A DNA stretch of 64,000 nt from an uncultured Granulosicoccaceae bacterium (GCA_937922675.1 CALAJN010000008.1:123267-187266), one strand, 5' to 3'; shown: positions 38,204 through 48,101, counted from the stretch's first letter. Made by a program: numbers and translations. The notes: generated from the letters alone by a model not told the origin.

Positions 38204-38529
38204 GCGGCCGTTCTTGTTTCAATGGCGCGTCAGCGATGCGCAGGCCTGGGTTTGTCGAGCCTCGCTTTCGTGTTTTTGATGAATCGCGATGGCCTGACGG
38301 TAGCGGCACGCGGGTATCCGGCGCTCGAGATTCGCCTGCCGATCTGATCCGCAGAGTTGGCAAATTCTTGCCGATTTAGCAACAATACCCGAGGGCATGA
38401 CTCAGATGATTCAAAAAAAGTAAACAAATCAACCACTTAAATTTATTGAGTGATGATGCAGATGTAGCGAGAATGCTCCCGCAGGCTACCGGATGCTCGA
38501 TCCGGGCTTACTCACTTTCAGGAGATCAC
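38204..38529. other. intergenic region upstream of TAXI transporter genes
   Basis: A 326-nt gap between putA and the TAXI gene. It contains an A/T-rich tract (38413-38450, with a run of A and TTAAATTTATT) in an otherwise GC-rich setting, where the promoter of the transporter operon is likely. The SD AGGAG stands directly before ATG 38530. I see no clear terminator for putA and no gene. Confidence 0.5.
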
Positions 38530-39570
38530 ATGAAATTTCCAACTCGTACCGCGTCGACCAGGGGTCGTCGAGGCTTTGTTTTCACGCTGGCAAGTCTTGC
38601 GTTGGCAGGCGCTGTGGCTTCAACACCGGTGCTGGCGGAAGACGGCAACTACGTTCTCAACACGGCATCCACCGGGGGCACGTATCACCCGGTCGGTACC
38701 GCTATCGCTACCTTGTCCAAGGTAAAGCTGTTGCCGAAGGAAAAATTCAGCCTGACTGCGGTCAACTCGGCGGGCTCTGCGGCCAATGTTCAGGCGATGG
38801 CCTCAGGTGCGGCCGACTTCGCCATTCTGCAGGGCCTGTTCGGCTCATACGCTGCGACCGGAACCGGACCGGTTTCAGAGCCGCAAACATCGCTGCGCTC
38901 AGTCACCATGCTGTGGCAGAACGTTGAACAATTCATCATTGCAAATGATCTGGTTTCCTCTGGCACGGTGAGTGATCTGATGGGGGCGAAGGGTCAGCCG
39001 GTAGCCATGGGCAGTCAGAACTCCGGCACGATCGGATCCAACCGGGTACTGCTCGAAGGCCTGGGTATGTCGTTCGACAACGATTTCGAGTTTGTTTACG
39101 CCGGTTACGGCCCGTCTGCTGATGCACTTGCCGATGGTCAGGCGGTTGCTGCCGGACTACCGTCAGGACCGCCCACAGGCGCCATTACCAAACTCATGTC
39201 TACCAATGGCGACAAGTTCACGCTTCTGAACGTGAGTGAAGAGGAGGCCGCCCAGATGGATGGAGGCCGTAACCTCTGGACGCCTTACACGATTGCCGCC
39301 GGCACCTACCCGGGTCAGGCAGAGGATGTGCAGACGATCGCGCAACCCAATTTTCTGGCAGTCAACGACAGTGTTGACGAAAACCACGTGTACCTGTTGA
39401 CCAAGGCGCTGTACGAGAATCTGCCGTTCCTGCAAGCGATTCACCCTGCGACAAAGGCAATGAATCTTGAGGCCGCACTGGCAGGCCTGCCGGTTCCTCT
39501 GCACCCGGGCGCCGCACGCTACTACGAGGAAGCAGGTGTCGAGATTCCTGCCAGCCTGATGCCACAGTAA
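38530..39570 (+). CDS. TAXI-family TRAP transporter solute-binding protein
   Basis: 346 residues from ATG 38530 (SD AGGAG 7-11 nt upstream); the in-frame upstream ATG at 38446 has no SD and would bury the signal peptide. The signal GFVFTLASLALAGAVASTPVLA is cleaved before EDGNYVLNTASTGGTYHPVG, the characteristic TAXI N-terminus. The central ALASGAADFAILQ-like segment (MASGAADFAILQGLFG) and AIHPATKAMNLEAALAGLPV fit the family. It binds solute in the periplasm for the permease encoded 42 nt downstream. Glutamate/glutamine and dicarboxylates are substrates of known TAXI proteins; not determined here. Confidence 0.94.
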   Translation: MKFPTRTASTRGRRGFVFTLASLALAGAVASTPVLAEDGNYVLNTASTGGTYHPVGTAIATLSKVKLLPKEKFSLTAVNSAGSAANVQAMASGAADFAILQGLFGSYAATGTGPVSEPQTSLRSVTMLWQNVEQFIIANDLVSSGTVSDLMGAKGQPVAMGSQNSGTIGSNRVLLEGLGMSFDNDFEFVYAGYGPSADALADGQAVAAGLPSGPPTGAITKLMSTNGDKFTLLNVSEEEAAQMDGGRNLWTPYTIAAGTYPGQAEDVQTIAQPNFLAVNDSVDENHVYLLTKALYENLPFLQAIHPATKAMNLEAALAGLPVPLHPGAARYYEEAGVEIPASLMPQ

Positions 39571-39612
39571 GTTGTTGCCACCGAACACAGTGATAGCCAC
39601 CAACAAGACACC

Positions 39613-41781
39613 ATGACTGTGTTCGGGTCTGATCCTGCGCCGGCGATAGAGCAGTTGAATCGCCGGCGCGATTCATTGCTTGATCTCGACACGCTACTTC
39701 AAAGAACAGGCGGCGAACGACTGCTTTGTGCAGCGATCTTCGCAAGTGCTGTTGCCTTTGCGATATGGCACATCGCCACCAATATCCACATCACGGAAAC
39801 AGCGCGCTGGCAAAACACAATTCACTTCGCAGGTTTTGCCTTTCTCGCAGCCGTTACTACGCGCAGCTTCATGCGCGGAACCCAAGGGAAGGCCGGGCTC
39901 GTTGCCAATGCCGTTTTCGGGCTGCTGATTGCGGCCTCGGCTCTGTGGATTGCCGCCGCCGAGAATGGTGTTTACGAGCGCACACTGGCCAAGACAGGTC
40001 AGTCCTGGCAATTCGGGATCATTGACTGGATCGCCGGCGGCATAGCCATCATCGGCGTTATCGAGCTGACACGCCGATTGACAGGTTGGATCATTCCAGC
40101 GCTTGTCATCGCATCGCTTGCCTACATCCTCTTTCTTGGTGAGCGCTTGCCAGGCGCTTTCCGTGCAGCCAGTCTTCCGCTTGACGACGTGCTCTTTCGC
40201 TCCCTGTACAACGACGAAGGCATGTTCGGCATCATTACCTCTATTTCATCGTCGAACATCACCCTGTTCATGATCTTCGGTGCCTTTCTGGTTGTTTCCG
40301 GGGCCTCCGATTTCGTCATTGAAATGTCCAAGGTTGTGGCCGGGCGCTTTCGCGGTGGTGCAGCCTTCGTCGCTGTGATCAGTTCTGCACTGACAGGAAC
40401 CATCTCCGGCTCAGCTATAGCCAACACCGCCTCGACCGGGGTCATCACGATCCCGATGATGAAATCAAATGGATTTCGGCCCCAGTTTGCAGCGGGTGTA
40501 GAAGCCGCCTCCAGTACCGGTGGGCAATTGATGCCGCCCATCATGGGTGCCGGGGCCTTCATCATGGCGAGCTACACCGGCATTCCCTACGGCACCATCG
40601 TCGCTGCATCCGTTGTACCGGCCATGCTGTATTTTCTATCGGTGGCCTGCATTGTGCGCATAGAGGCTGTCAAGTACACGATAGGAACCGACACCGTCGA
40701 CGCGATAGACCGTCGCAAGATGTTTGCAGGCCTGCTGAATTTCGTGCTGCCGCTGGGTGTGATGACCTATCTTCTGGTGTCTGGCAGAACCCCTAGCTAT
40801 GCCGCCGTGTTTGCCATCGGCACACTGATCGTTGTGAGCTGGTTTACGCCTAACCGAATGGGCCCGGTCAATATCTCCAAGGCACTCGCGCTGGGCATCA
40901 CGACATCGATCATGACCGCTGTCCTGCTTGTGGCGGTTGGTTTGATCAACAATGCGATAACGACCTCGGGGCTTGCCAACACCTTTGCCTTGATGATCGC
41001 CCAGTGGTCTCAAGGCTCTCTGATCATTGCCTTGATACTGGTGACGCTTGCCTCCCTTGTGCTCGGTATGGGACTTCCAGTCACCGCAGCCTACATCGTT
41101 CTATCCATACTCTCGGCGCCTGCTCTTGCGGGAATGCTGGCCGACAGCCAGGTAGTGCAGCAACTGGTAAATGGCGTCACGGACCCATCGGTGGCCGCGA
41201 TGTTTGCGCTGGTTGACCCCGCATTGATGATGACGCTAGCTGACGGCATGTCAGTGGCTGATGCGAAAGCCCTTGTGAGCTCGATTCCCTTTGACGTGGC
41301 TGTCGCCATTCGGCCCATGTTGGTTGATGCAGAGTCCATGACGCTGTTTCTGTTGACCGCTCACTTGATCGTGTTCTGGTTGAGTCAGGACAGCAACGTC
41401 ACGCCTCCTGTCTGCCTCGCTGCCTTCACCGCAGCCGGGATTGCGGGCTCAAGACCCATGGCCACCGGCGTTGAAGCCTGGAAAATCGCGAAAGGGCTTT
41501 ACATCGTTCCGCTGATGTTCGCCTATACCCCCCTGATGGGATCAGACTTGCCTGACCTTCTGCGGCTGGCATCGTTTGCGCTACTCGGAATCTACTCTAC
41601 CAACTGCATGCTGCAACGCTATGCTGAAGGCCCTTTATCCTGGTGGCACTGGCCTCTGTTGGTGGGAGGAGCCGTAGGTGCATACTGGCCTCTGGCCTGG
41701 GTGCCGAATCTGCTGGGCGCAGCGGCCGTCATCACGGTACTGCTGAGCACAGGCCGCAGGCGCACTGTGTCATCTGCTTGA
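39613..41781 (+). CDS. TRAP transporter fused permease (4TM + 12TM)
   Basis: 722 residues with many membrane helices. The N-terminal small-subunit-like domain (residues about 35-160) is fused to the large DctM-type permease. The large part has FMIFGAFLVVSGASDFVIEM, FVAVISSALTGTISGSAIAN, TGGQLMPPIMGAGAFIMASY and VLGMGLPVTAAYIVLSILSA, the standard TRAP motifs. Fused permeases are typical partners of TAXI solute-binding proteins, so this and the preceding gene form a complete sodium-driven importer. Convergent with the next gene. Confidence 0.96.
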   Translation: MTVFGSDPAPAIEQLNRRRDSLLDLDTLLQRTGGERLLCAAIFASAVAFAIWHIATNIHITETARWQNTIHFAGFAFLAAVTTRSFMRGTQGKAGLVANAVFGLLIAASALWIAAAENGVYERTLAKTGQSWQFGIIDWIAGGIAIIGVIELTRRLTGWIIPALVIASLAYILFLGERLPGAFRAASLPLDDVLFRSLYNDEGMFGIITSISSSNITLFMIFGAFLVVSGASDFVIEMSKVVAGRFRGGAAFVAVISSALTGTISGSAIANTASTGVITIPMMKSNGFRPQFAAGVEAASSTGGQLMPPIMGAGAFIMASYTGIPYGTIVAASVVPAMLYFLSVACIVRIEAVKYTIGTDTVDAIDRRKMFAGLLNFVLPLGVMTYLLVSGRTPSYAAVFAIGTLIVVSWFTPNRMGPVNISKALALGITTSIMTAVLLVAVGLINNAITTSGLANTFALMIAQWSQGSLIIALILVTLASLVLGMGLPVTAAYIVLSILSAPALAGMLADSQVVQQLVNGVTDPSVAAMFALVDPALMMTLADGMSVADAKALVSSIPFDVAVAIRPMLVDAESMTLFLLTAHLIVFWLSQDSNVTPPVCLAAFTAAGIAGSRPMATGVEAWKIAKGLYIVPLMFAYTPLMGSDLPDLLRLASFALLGIYSTNCMLQRYAEGPLSWWHWPLLVGGAVGAYWPLAWVPNLLGAAAVITVLLSTGRRRTVSSA

Positions 41782-41816
41782 CCGCCGGCGTGACAGGACT
41801 GGACCTGACTACTTCA

Positions 41817-42605
41817 TCAGAAGCGTACAGACAAGGCGAGTGAGCCTGAATCAAAACGCGCAAAATTGAAAAGCTCGTCAATATCGGCGCCGCCATCAAG
41901 CACGCGCAGATCGAGTCCGAGGTGCCAGCGCTGACTCAGCTTGTAGTCAAAAAGGATACCCGCATCAATCGCACGTCCAGGACCGCCTCCAAGCGCATCC
42001 AGATCAGCAGTGACTCTGAACCGATCGGTCAATTGGAAGCGTGCGTTGAGATACAACAATGGCACCACGCCAAGATCGTCGTTGGATGCAACATCGTCGC
42101 CTTGCTCCAGACGGATCTCTGCATCACGCACCTTCAAGGTTGCACCGATCCTGAATCGTGCAGCATCGGATTCCTTGATCGTGTAGTGGTAACCCAGGCG
42201 CCAGGAGTTGAACCGGTAGGTGGCACTGGTCTGCTGGTTGGGCGCGAAGCTTTGACCTTCAAAATTCACCGGATCATCGAAGGTGATCTGCTCGGTGTAC
42301 GACAAGGGCGCCAACAGTATGCGAAACCCGTGTTGGTGCGTGAACGAGTGGTTCAGCTCAAGCCGGATGGCCGCAAAGACCGTCTCATCGACCTCATCGG
42401 CCAGTGAGAACCGCGTACCGGCGTCAGAGTTGGGTATCTGTACATCGTTTCGCGACTGAAGGCTTGCACCGACAGACAAGCGCAGCTCGCTGTTGTCAAC
42501 AGGTGCCGCCATGGCAGCACCATTCGCCAGCAGCGTGATGTACAAGAGCGTGGTCCGCAGGCGAAATCGCTGTCGGCACGCCCACGTGTTGTTGCTGTAA
42601 ACCAT
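41817..42605 (-). CDS. putative outer-membrane beta-barrel protein
   Basis: 262 residues from ATG 42605; an alternative GTG/ATG pair lies at 42644/42641. A signal peptide (RTTLLYITLLANGAAMA, cut before APVDN) is followed by alternating beta-strand patterns (RLELNHSFTHQHGFRILLAP, LYLNARFQLTDRFRVTADLD, LGLDLRVLDGG) and a terminal SLALSVRF with C-terminal Phe. That ending is the recognition signal of outer-membrane proteins for BAM. Family not identified. Confidence 0.65.
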   Translation of the reverse strand: MVYSNNTWACRQRFRLRTTLLYITLLANGAAMAAPVDNSELRLSVGASLQSRNDVQIPNSDAGTRFSLADEVDETVFAAIRLELNHSFTHQHGFRILLAPLSYTEQITFDDPVNFEGQSFAPNQQTSATYRFNSWRLGYHYTIKESDAARFRIGATLKVRDAEIRLEQGDDVASNDDLGVVPLLYLNARFQLTDRFRVTADLDALGGGPGRAIDAGILFDYKLSQRWHLGLDLRVLDGGADIDELFNFARFDSGSLALSVRF

Positions 42606-42918
42606 ATTCCTTGTGCAACTCCAGCCAGTCAAATCAATCATCACATCCGGTTACGCGTGCAACTGAACCCCAGATCTTATGCAAACAGCGAGCGTTCCGC
42701 TCGATGGACCGAACGCTTCCGTTATGCTCACCACCGTTTCAGCGGGACGGCGGGCCACACGACCGCTCTCTGAGCCACCGCGCTGCCCACCAGCGTGTGC
42801 GCTGCGCTGAAGGTTGTTTGGTTGCCTGATGAAGAACCAGACCACGAAGGCGCTGCTGTGTCGATTCTGGCCCGGGGCAAGCAAGCGGGTGTTCCATGAA
42901 GAGTGCGATGAGAGGCGT

Positions 42919-43884
42919 ATGGATCGTTTTGAAGATTTGCAGACCTTTGTTGCCGTGGCTGAACAGCGCAGTGTGCGGCAAGCCGCCGAGCGCCTTGATC
43001 GGGCACCTTCAGCGGTAAGTCGCCGAATCAAGGACCTGGAAGCGCGGTTGCGTACCCAACTACTCACACGCACTACGCGGCAGATCCGCTTGACCGGTGC
43101 AGGTGAGCGTTTTCTGATGCAGGCCAAACGGATTCTGGCAGAGCTTCAGGAAGCAGAAGAGAATGCGGCGGCAGACACGCAGCAGATCAGCGGTGAGTTA
43201 CGCATCACTGTGCCACTGAGCTTCGGGTTGACTCATTTGCAACCGGCAGTCAGTGATTTCATGCTGGAGAACCCATCGGTGACTATTGATGCAGACCTGA
43301 CCGATCGCTTTGTTCATCTCACAGAGAATCAAGTTGATCTGGCTGTACGCATCGGCAAGCTTGCCGATTCAACGCTAAGAGCTCGCAGACTGGCACCTAT
43401 ACACCATGTGGTCGCAGCTTCACCAGGATTCTGGGCTGAGCACGGTAAACCACGCTCTCCTGAAAAGCTGAACGGGTTGCCGGGATTGTGCTATTCGAAT
43501 CTACGTACACCGCAAGCATGGCCATGGACCAACTCAAGAGGTCGATCAGGTTTGGTTACTGTCAAGCCTAGATACCGTGCCAGTAATGGTGACGTGTTGG
43601 TTCATGCTGCGATTCAGGGGTTGGGTGTTGTCAGACTCCCCACGTTCATGGTGAATGGAGCTATCGAATCGGGCACGCTCGAACCGGTGCTGGTGAACAC
43701 CAACTGGGGAGTCTCCGGGCTTTATGCTGTCTATCCCCACACCGCTTTTCTGCCGCATCGTACCCGCGCTTTCATCGACTACCTGCAGACTCGTTTCGGT
43801 GAAGAACCGGCTTGGGATGACTGCCTGCGAGCGCATCTGAAGCGAATTGCCAAAACGAGCTCACCCAGTGCGTACTACGGGTAG
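42919..43884 (+). CDS. LysR-family transcriptional regulator
   Basis: 321 residues from ATG 42919, where the LysR N-terminus starts (MDRFEDLQTFVAVAEQRSVR). The winged helix-turn-helix covers residues 1-60 (QAAERLDRAPSAVSRRIKDL). The effector domain contains LRITVPLSFGLTHLQPAVSD and VDLAVRIGKLADSTLRARRL, which places it in the large AaeR/DsdC-like LTTR group. Likely targets are the neighbouring azoreductase and pirin genes or the divergent outer-membrane gene (inference). The frame is open upstream to 42814 but that part is not LysR-like. Confidence 0.92.
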   Translation: MDRFEDLQTFVAVAEQRSVRQAAERLDRAPSAVSRRIKDLEARLRTQLLTRTTRQIRLTGAGERFLMQAKRILAELQEAEENAAADTQQISGELRITVPLSFGLTHLQPAVSDFMLENPSVTIDADLTDRFVHLTENQVDLAVRIGKLADSTLRARRLAPIHHVVAASPGFWAEHGKPRSPEKLNGLPGLCYSNLRTPQAWPWTNSRGRSGLVTVKPRYRASNGDVLVHAAIQGLGVVRLPTFMVNGAIESGTLEPVLVNTNWGVSGLYAVYPHTAFLPHRTRAFIDYLQTRFGEEPAWDDCLRAHLKRIAKTSSPSAYYG

Positions 43885-43956
43885 TGCACCGGCGGGCATC
43901 GCACAACTGAGGTCAACCCAGGCATGCGCAATGCGAACAGGTACGTGAGTCTGAAG

Positions 43957-44559
43957 CTAAAGCGCCTGAATCTGGCTATACGCCTGCTGCATGGCAGCCT
44001 CTTCTTGCTCCGGTCCATAAGCCACGCCTTCTGCGCGAATCGTTGTAATGTCAGTGACGCCCAGAAAAGCCAGTACAGTCCTCAAATAGGTGTCCAGATG
44101 GTCACTGGATGCCGCTGGCCCTTCACTATAAACACCGCCTGAAGACAAGATCAGATACGCCTTCTTATCTGCCAACAGACCCTCGGGTCCAGAGTCGGTA
44201 TAGCGAAAGGTTTGCCCTGCAATAGCCACATGGTCAATCCAGGCTTTCAGGGTTGACGGTACCGAAAAATTGTACATGGGCGATCCTACGATGATGGTGT
44301 CAGCAGCTTGTAACTCTGTCACCAAGGTCTTTGACCGTGTTGCCAGTTCTTCGAGTGAGGCGTCACGCTCACCCTCCGGAGCCCAGGCATCGCGAATAGT
44401 GGTGTCGATATGAGGCAGTTTCATGTCAGCAAGATCGTGATACACAACCGTTGCCGCGTCGTTTGCCGCTGTCAATTGATCAACAAGCCGGGCGCTGAGA
44501 CGGCGAGTGTGGGATTCAGCGTGTTTGCTGGCACTGGCGTCAAGATGAAGTATGTTCAT
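43957..44559 (-). CDS. azoR: FMN-dependent NADH:quinone oxidoreductase / azoreductase
   Basis: 200 residues, normal AzoR length. Flavodoxin-like fold with the FMN loop LHLDASASKHAESHTRRLSA, the second loop VGSPMYNFSVPSTLKAWIDH and LILSSGGVYSEGP. It reduces quinones and azo compounds and protects against electrophile stress. It lies downstream of pirin on the same strand (170 nt apart) and convergent with the LysR gene, an arrangement often controlled by a LysR regulator. Confidence 0.94.
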   Translation of the reverse strand: MNILHLDASASKHAESHTRRLSARLVDQLTAANDAATVVYHDLADMKLPHIDTTIRDAWAPEGERDASLEELATRSKTLVTELQAADTIIVGSPMYNFSVPSTLKAWIDHVAIAGQTFRYTDSGPEGLLADKKAYLILSSGGVYSEGPAASSDHLDTYLRTVLAFLGVTDITTIRAEGVAYGPEQEEAAMQQAYSQIQAL

Positions 44560-44728
44560 GGAAGCTCCCTGTAAGAGTCATGTTGCGTGTTGTGGTGCGC
44601 GCGACCTGTAGAGGTCAACATTGCGCTTGATTGATATCGTTGAGTGTGCAGCCCACCTGTCGATGAGCTGCCGATGAGCTGCCGCGTTCAGTAGGTAGGA
44701 TCCTTTGATTTTTACGCAGGCCAAACAG

Positions 44729-45442
44729 TCAGGGCAATTCAAACAGGAGTATTTCAGCCTGTTCACCCCGATCCAGTGTGATCTTCCCACCGCCTTCTAC
44801 AGCTACACCATCGCCCGCGTTCAACAGCTGATCGTTCAGCCTGACGCGGCCTCCCGCCACTTGAATCCAGGCGCGCTGGATCGTTCCCAGATCGTGCTCT
44901 ATTCGCTCATCATTATTGATGGTGGCTGCGAACACATTGGCCTTGGCGCGGGTTTGCATGGACCCGTCACGACCATCGGGTGACAGAAACAACTTGAGTT
45001 TGCCGCGTTTGTCTTCAGGTCTGATGTCCAGCGTATCGTATCGTGGCTCGGCACCTTGCTCGTCGGGTATGAGCCAAACCTGCAGGAAGCGCATACGCTC
45101 GGTCGGCGAGGGGTTGAACTCGCTGTGCGTTACACCACTACCTGCGCTCATGTACTGCACGCCACCGGCCTGTACCGTGCTTCCGTTACCCAGGGAATCC
45201 TTGTGTGCCAAGCCACCTTCAAGCACATAGGAGAAGATCTCGGCATCCTGATGCGGGTGGGATGGAAAACCACCGCCACCAGCCACTTCATCATCGTTGA
45301 TGACGCGGAGCACGCCAAAATTTGTATGCTGCGGGTCGTGGTACTGGCCAAAGCTGAAGGTATGTGCACTCTTGAGCCAGCCAAAGTCGGCAAAACCGCG
45401 TTCATTGGCCGGACGGCGAGTGATCGTCTGTTGCCGTGTCAT
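44729..45442 (-). CDS. pirin family protein (YhaK-like bicupin)
   Basis: 237 residues. The N-terminal cupin carries the metal ligands in FPSHPHQDAEIFSYVLEGGL and the preceding RVINDDEVAGGGGF. HKDSLGNGSTVQAGGVQYMS and GVTHSEFNP are the following pirin signatures. The second cupin is reduced. Bacterial pirins such as YhaK/YhhW are redox-responsive or quercetin-degrading; the role here is open. It pairs with azoR, a common quinone/electrophile-response combination. Confidence 0.93.
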   Translation of the reverse strand: MTRQQTITRRPANERGFADFGWLKSAHTFSFGQYHDPQHTNFGVLRVINDDEVAGGGGFPSHPHQDAEIFSYVLEGGLAHKDSLGNGSTVQAGGVQYMSAGSGVTHSEFNPSPTERMRFLQVWLIPDEQGAEPRYDTLDIRPEDKRGKLKLFLSPDGRDGSMQTRAKANVFAATINNDERIEHDLGTIQRAWIQVAGGRVRLNDQLLNAGDGVAVEGGGKITLDRGEQAEILLFELP

Positions 45443-45721
45443 GTCTGCACTCCATGGGTTGAAGATGCGCGATCTGCGCTCGAGGGAGAGTCTAGGGGTT
45501 CACGCGATGGCAACAAAGAGCTGATAGTGAAACAGACTGTGCACATTATGAGAACAGTCTGGAACAGGTTACAGGCACTCAACGTGGGTGTGCAGTCGGT
45601 ACTGCCAGTGCCCCTGAGCATGCCAATGAGTGAGATCAGGTAAGCTCGGCGCTGCCGCCCGCAGAGCAATCGCGCTGCCAGGAAAAGCTATTTTGAGTAT
45701 CCGATGGGTATGAAAGAACCG

Positions 45722-46438
45722 ATGACAGCTGAACGAGCGGTGATTCTGGATACCGAGACCACGGGTCTTGAGATCAGCGATGGGCATCGCATGATCGAGA
45801 TCGGCTGTGTCGAGATGCAGAACCGCCGTTTGACCGGTAAGCATGTGCACTACTACCTGCAGCCTGATCGTGCTGTGGATCCGGGTGCCTATGAGGTACA
45901 CGGTATCTCCAATCAGGACCTCGAGGGCAAGCCGCGGTTTCCTGACATCATGGATGAACTACTTGCTTTTCTCGAGGGCGCCGAGTTGATCATTCACAAC
46001 GCCCCGTTTGATGTGGGTTATATCGAACACGAGTACCGGCTTGCCGACCGCCCCATCGTTCTGGCAGAGCACTGCGTTGTGACCGACACCTTGCGTATGG
46101 CGCGCAAGCAGTTTCCGGGGCAGCGCAACAATCTCGATGCCTTGTGCAAGCGCCTTGGCGTCAACAACGGACACCGCACGCTGCACGGAGCACTGCTCGA
46201 CTCGGAGATCCTGGCCGACGTCTACCTGCGCATGACCGGTGGCCAGACGACACTTGGTCTGGATGAGCGCAGCACGGACGAGCAAGCCAGGAGCCTTGCA
46301 TCGCTGAACATAGACGTGACGGCCTTGCCACTGATCGAAGCAGACAGTGCCAGTGTCAAAGCACATGATGCCTGGATGGAGCGACTGGACCGAGCAGAGG
46401 ACGGTAACGCCTGGCGTAGACACGCAGAAGCAGAGTGA
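45722..46438 (+). CDS. dnaQ: DNA polymerase III epsilon subunit
   Basis: 238 residues from ATG 45722; an ATG at 45704 would add six residues. The DEDDh proofreading exonuclease motifs are ILDTETTG (Asp10, Glu12), HNAPFDVGYIEHE and HGALLDSEILADVYL. The segment GQRNNLDALCKRLGVNNGHR is typical of DnaQ proper. The C-terminal tail of about 60 residues would contact the polymerase alpha subunit. Convergent with the regulator gene, 21 nt apart. Confidence 0.95.
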   Translation: MTAERAVILDTETTGLEISDGHRMIEIGCVEMQNRRLTGKHVHYYLQPDRAVDPGAYEVHGISNQDLEGKPRFPDIMDELLAFLEGAELIIHNAPFDVGYIEHEYRLADRPIVLAEHCVVTDTLRMARKQFPGQRNNLDALCKRLGVNNGHRTLHGALLDSEILADVYLRMTGGQTTLGLDERSTDEQARSLASLNIDVTALPLIEADSASVKAHDAWMERLDRAEDGNAWRRHAEAE

Positions 46439-46459
46439 GGTGCGCCCGGCACAAGCCTC

Positions 46460-47983
46460 TCAGCTCGCCGCCTTGTGACACGGCGGGTTACGTGGGCAGC
46501 CACCGCTTCTTGGACAGATAAGGCGCGCCTCTGACTCGATACCGCGATCCAGCCAAGTAATGTTCAGAAGCCTGGCGACCTGTCGCAGCTCATTTTTTAT
46601 GGCGGTCGGCGCGGTGACAGAGCCGCCATTGTCGATACAGGCTTTTTTGAGTTCAGCCGCGATAGCCAACGCATCGCTGCCCTGTGCCGAGAGTGCGGGG
46701 TTGATATCAATGCCGGCGCACACCACATGAGCATTGCCGGAGAGGTCCGAGACGTTGACCGACTCGCAGCAGTAGATGCGTTGTTCATTGCCCACATCAA
46801 GTACAGAGATCTGTGCCGAGGGTTGCCTGGCATCCGAGCCGATCAGACGGAAAACGGCCCAGTGTTGGCAGGGGTCCTGGACCAGACGCATATTGCCCCA
46901 GGGCAGGGGAATGCCATTGCCGCGATAGACCGCATGCAGTTGTCCCGGTGGATAGGCATCGAAGTAATGCCAGTGAGGGTAGGAGGACACGGCGGTCATG
47001 CGGCGCATGGCAACCGATGTGGTCACCCCGATGGTTTCGGCAACGGACACATCGTGCGCGCGCTGTTCGAGCAGGCGTCGGTAGGCAACCTTGGGGCAGA
47101 GCAGGGCACCTGCAAAAAAGCTGCACTCGAAATCGCGCCAGGCGTGCACGATATCCTTTGAATCCAGGGCGCTGGACGAGTTGATATCCAGACCGTGATC
47201 GCGTGCCTTGCGGTGCGCCAGAGGACCTGTGGTCATCACGCTCTTTACCCCGTCACCATCGTGCAGGACCTTGTGCCCGATGTAGTGCGCAAGATCGTAC
47301 TTCAAGCGTGACGGTTGTTCCTGCATCAAACGATTCACGTAGATCGTTGAAGGTGAATCAAAGAAGGAGCGAACCACCGTGGTGTCCTTGAGCGTCAGGG
47401 TCTGCGCAACGGTTTTGGGCAAGCGCGTAAACCACTTGATCTTCATGCCCAGGCTTTTGCAGATATCGCTCAAGGCTTGCACATCCAGCGGCATCTGTTT
47501 TCTACCGACTTGCTCGGCGGCACGCTCAAGCTCCGGAAAGTGGTTCTGGTTGTTCTCCTGATGTGCACGAATCAACAAGTGTGCAAACTGACGGCCCGAG
47601 ATGCCGGTCTGAGAGAGCATCTCCGGTATCGCGTTTTGCAACACATCCGGCGTGAACAGGAAGCCAGGTTCGAGTGGCATGCCACGCACACCGCCGCGAT
47701 TGCCCTTGTCCGGGTTCAGTGTGGTGGTATCCGGTATCACATCGTCGAGAAACCACTTGGCATTTTTCTGAAACACCTCGGCTATGACACCCAACATCGG
47801 CGCTGCCGGTTGACGTTTGCCGCGCTCGATCATCGACAGATACGAGACCGAGGGCGCATTTTCAATATCAATGCGCATACACCGCGATGACAGGTCCTCA
47901 AGCGTCAGGTTGTTGCGCTTTCTGAGGTTTCTGATCTTGGTTCCGAGAAAGTGTGCGTTTCTGATCGTGGTTTTCTTCGACAA
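46460..47983 (-). CDS. XRE-family regulator of the ScfR/RamB type, probable regulator of glyoxylate shunt genes
   Basis: 507 residues from TTG 47983 (AAAGG upstream). A helix-turn-helix occupies residues about 12-70 (IRNLRKRNNLTLEDLSSRC, YLSMIERGKRQPAAPMLG). The middle has an ImmA/IrrE-like domain in which the usual HExxH reads LAHYIGHKVLHDG, so it is probably not a protease. The C-terminus ends with a Cys-rich CPRSGGCPRNPPC segment as in short-chain fatty-acyl/RamB-type regulators. Those proteins sense acyl-CoA-related metabolites and control aceA, aceB or methylcitrate genes. Divergence from the aceA operon supports that role here (inference). Confidence 0.85.
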   Translation of the reverse strand: MSKKTTIRNAHFLGTKIRNLRKRNNLTLEDLSSRCMRIDIENAPSVSYLSMIERGKRQPAAPMLGVIAEVFQKNAKWFLDDVIPDTTTLNPDKGNRGGVRGMPLEPGFLFTPDVLQNAIPEMLSQTGISGRQFAHLLIRAHQENNQNHFPELERAAEQVGRKQMPLDVQALSDICKSLGMKIKWFTRLPKTVAQTLTLKDTTVVRSFFDSPSTIYVNRLMQEQPSRLKYDLAHYIGHKVLHDGDGVKSVMTTGPLAHRKARDHGLDINSSSALDSKDIVHAWRDFECSFFAGALLCPKVAYRRLLEQRAHDVSVAETIGVTTSVAMRRMTAVSSYPHWHYFDAYPPGQLHAVYRGNGIPLPWGNMRLVQDPCQHWAVFRLIGSDARQPSAQISVLDVGNEQRIYCCESVNVSDLSGNAHVVCAGIDINPALSAQGSDALAIAAELKKACIDNGGSVTAPTAIKNELRQVARLLNITWLDRGIESEARLICPRSGGCPRNPPCHKAAS

Positions 47984-48014
47984 GGGACACCTTTTTCATA
48001 AGTAAAATTGACTG

Positions 48015-48037
48015 TGTGAAATTTTCTTTGTGAAATT
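48015..48037. promoter_or_regulatory. direct-repeat candidate operator between regulator and aceA operon
   Basis: TGTGAAATT is present twice in the same orientation, at 48015-48023 and 48029-48037, 14 bp from start to start. It lies in the 118-nt divergent region between the ScfR/RamB-like gene and the aceA operon. An AT-rich TATATA (48037-48042) adjoins the second copy. Paired repeats on one face of the helix near a promoter are what a regulator site would look like. That the adjacent regulator binds here is inference. Confidence 0.5.
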
Positions 48038-48101
48038 ATATACGCATCCTGCTTACACTGCCGTCACACCTACAAACGAAGCCACATTGGGGAGTGACGT
48101 C

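Noticed and set aside
38003..38529. Riboswitch or attenuator between putA and the TAXI gene
   Set aside because: No conserved riboswitch core or terminator/antiterminator pair was recognised in the region.
45056..45643. 195-residue open frame on the plus strand
   Set aside because: It runs antisense through the pirin gene, has no recognisable domain and shows the composition of a shadow frame.
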